Source: Sphingomonas sp. (lineage in GTDB: Bacteria > Pseudomonadota > Alphaproteobacteria > Sphingomonadales > Sphingomonadaceae). From it: a stretch of 5,097 bases of DNA. The stretch covers positions 1 through 5,097 of the forward strand of contig PNLG01000217.1 in assembly GCA_013822915.1 (NCBI GenBank), read 5' to 3'. The position numbers and the translations under genes were made by a program. Positions 4,547 through 5,097 of the stretch are shown piece by piece. Positions within the stretch are counted from its first letter, which is position 1. Every line of letters begins with the position of its first letter. Under the pieces are notes generated by a model, which worked only from the letters and a program-made list of their open reading frames with translations, was not told where the DNA came from and made no database searches.

Positions 4547-5097
4547 CTACAAAACGCCCTTGGTCGAGGGGATCGCGCTCCCTTTGCGCGGGTCGATTTC
4601 GACGGCGGTGCGCAACGCGCGGGCCAGCCCCTTGAACGCGCTTTCGATGATGTGGTGGTTGTTATGGCCGTAAAGCGTTTCGACATGGAGCGTCAGCCCG
4701 GCGGTCTGCGCAAAGCTGTGGAACCAGTGTTCGAACAATTCGGTATCCATTTCGCCCAGCCGTGTGGTCGAAAACGCCGATTTCCATACCAGAAACGGTC
4801 GCCCCGAAATGTCGAGCGCCACCCGTGTCAGCGTTTCGTCCATCGGCGATAGCGCATCGCCATAACGGCGGATGCCCGCCTTGTCGCCGAGCGCCTTGAC
4901 CACCGCCTCGCCAATCGCAAGTGCGGTATCCTCGGTCGTGTGGTGTTGGTCGATATGCAAATCACCCACCGCCCGCACGTCGAGGTCGATCAGCGAATGG
5001 CGCGAAAGCTGTTCGAGCATATGGTCGAGAAACCCGATGCCGGTCGAAATTTTATAAGTCCCGGTGCCGTCAAGGTTGACGGTCACGTCGATGGCGG
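4547..5097 (-). CDS. hisB: imidazoleglycerol-phosphate dehydratase, N-terminus beyond window
   Basis: HisB (EC 4.2.1.19) is a Mn-dependent enzyme that dehydrates IGP to imidazole acetol phosphate. The window carries 182 codons plus the stop. The frame continues to the right edge without a start that fits the family: the GTG at 5086 falls inside the conserved VTVNLDGTGTY strand, so it is an internal Val. Roughly 15-20 N-terminal residues should lie outside. Metal and active-site motifs are intact: GFLDHMLEQ, DQHHTTEDTALAIGEA, RPFLVWK, ELFEHWFHSFA and the second His cluster HNNHHIIESAFK, ending with STKGVL. The usual monofunctional type is assumed; a fused phosphatase domain as in enterobacteria cannot be excluded but is unlikely in this lineage. 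It is the first his gene visible and is 2 nt from hisH. Confidence 0.97.
   Translation of the reverse strand, partial: AIDVTVNLDGTGTYKISTGIGFLDHMLEQLSRHSLIDLDVRAVGDLHIDQHHTTEDTALAIGEAVVKALGDKAGIRRYGDALSPMDETLTRVALDISGRPFLVWKSAFSTTRLGEMDTELFEHWFHSFAQTAGLTLHVETLYGHNNHHIIESAFKGLARALRTAVEIDPRKGSAIPSTKGVL

Noticed and set aside
5084..5086. GTG at 5086 as the hisB start
   Set aside because: It falls within the conserved strand leading to DGTG; the frame stays open to the window edge, and family proteins have about 15-20 more residues ahead.

Overview
The window reads as chromosomal DNA of an alphaproteobacterium, most likely a sphingomonad (Sphingomonas/Sphingopyxis-like). The basis is high GC with strong G/C preference at third codon positions, the gene order hisB-hisH-hisA-hisF-hisE, and the style of the protein sequences. 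The genus is an inference; no rRNA or marker gene is present.

The right three fifths (about 1748-5097) is the late part of a histidine-biosynthesis operon on the minus strand: hisB (5' end cut by the window edge), hisH, hisA, hisF, a previously uncalled 55-codon ORF, and hisE. hisB/hisH are 2 nt apart and hisH/hisA share an ATGA overlap. HisA makes PRFAR, HisH+HisF form the IGP synthase that turns PRFAR into IGP and AICAR, HisB dehydrates IGP, and HisE performs the earlier PR-ATP to PR-AMP step. All catalytic residues I can check are intact. Two things break the compact layout. One is a 105-bp REP-like element made of two inverted G/C-rich hairpins between hisA and hisF, one arm of which forms the only good Shine-Dalgarno sequence of hisF. 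The other is the small ORF between hisF and hisE, whose C-terminus looks like a PEP-CTERM/exosortase-type tripartite signal (Pro-Glu, short hydrophobic stretch, Arg cluster).

The left part holds a HIT-family hydrolase gene (55-432, minus) and a plus-strand gene (563-1744) lodged between it and hisE. The plus-strand gene encodes an exported 393-residue protein: signal peptide, unrecognised N-terminal domain, Pro-rich linker, long charged coiled coil, and Cys pairs on either side of the coil. Its first half is AT-rich (about 39% GC by hand count over 841-1080) and its second half very GC-rich (about 77% over 1201-1260), so it looks chimeric or partly acquired. It converges on hisE with only 3 nt between stop codons. 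It diverges from the HIT gene across a 130-bp region rich in dyad symmetry.

The most promising undescribed items are the PEP-CTERM-like microprotein inside the his operon, the chimeric exported coiled-coil protein, and the repeat-borne, hairpin-masked hisF ribosome binding site.
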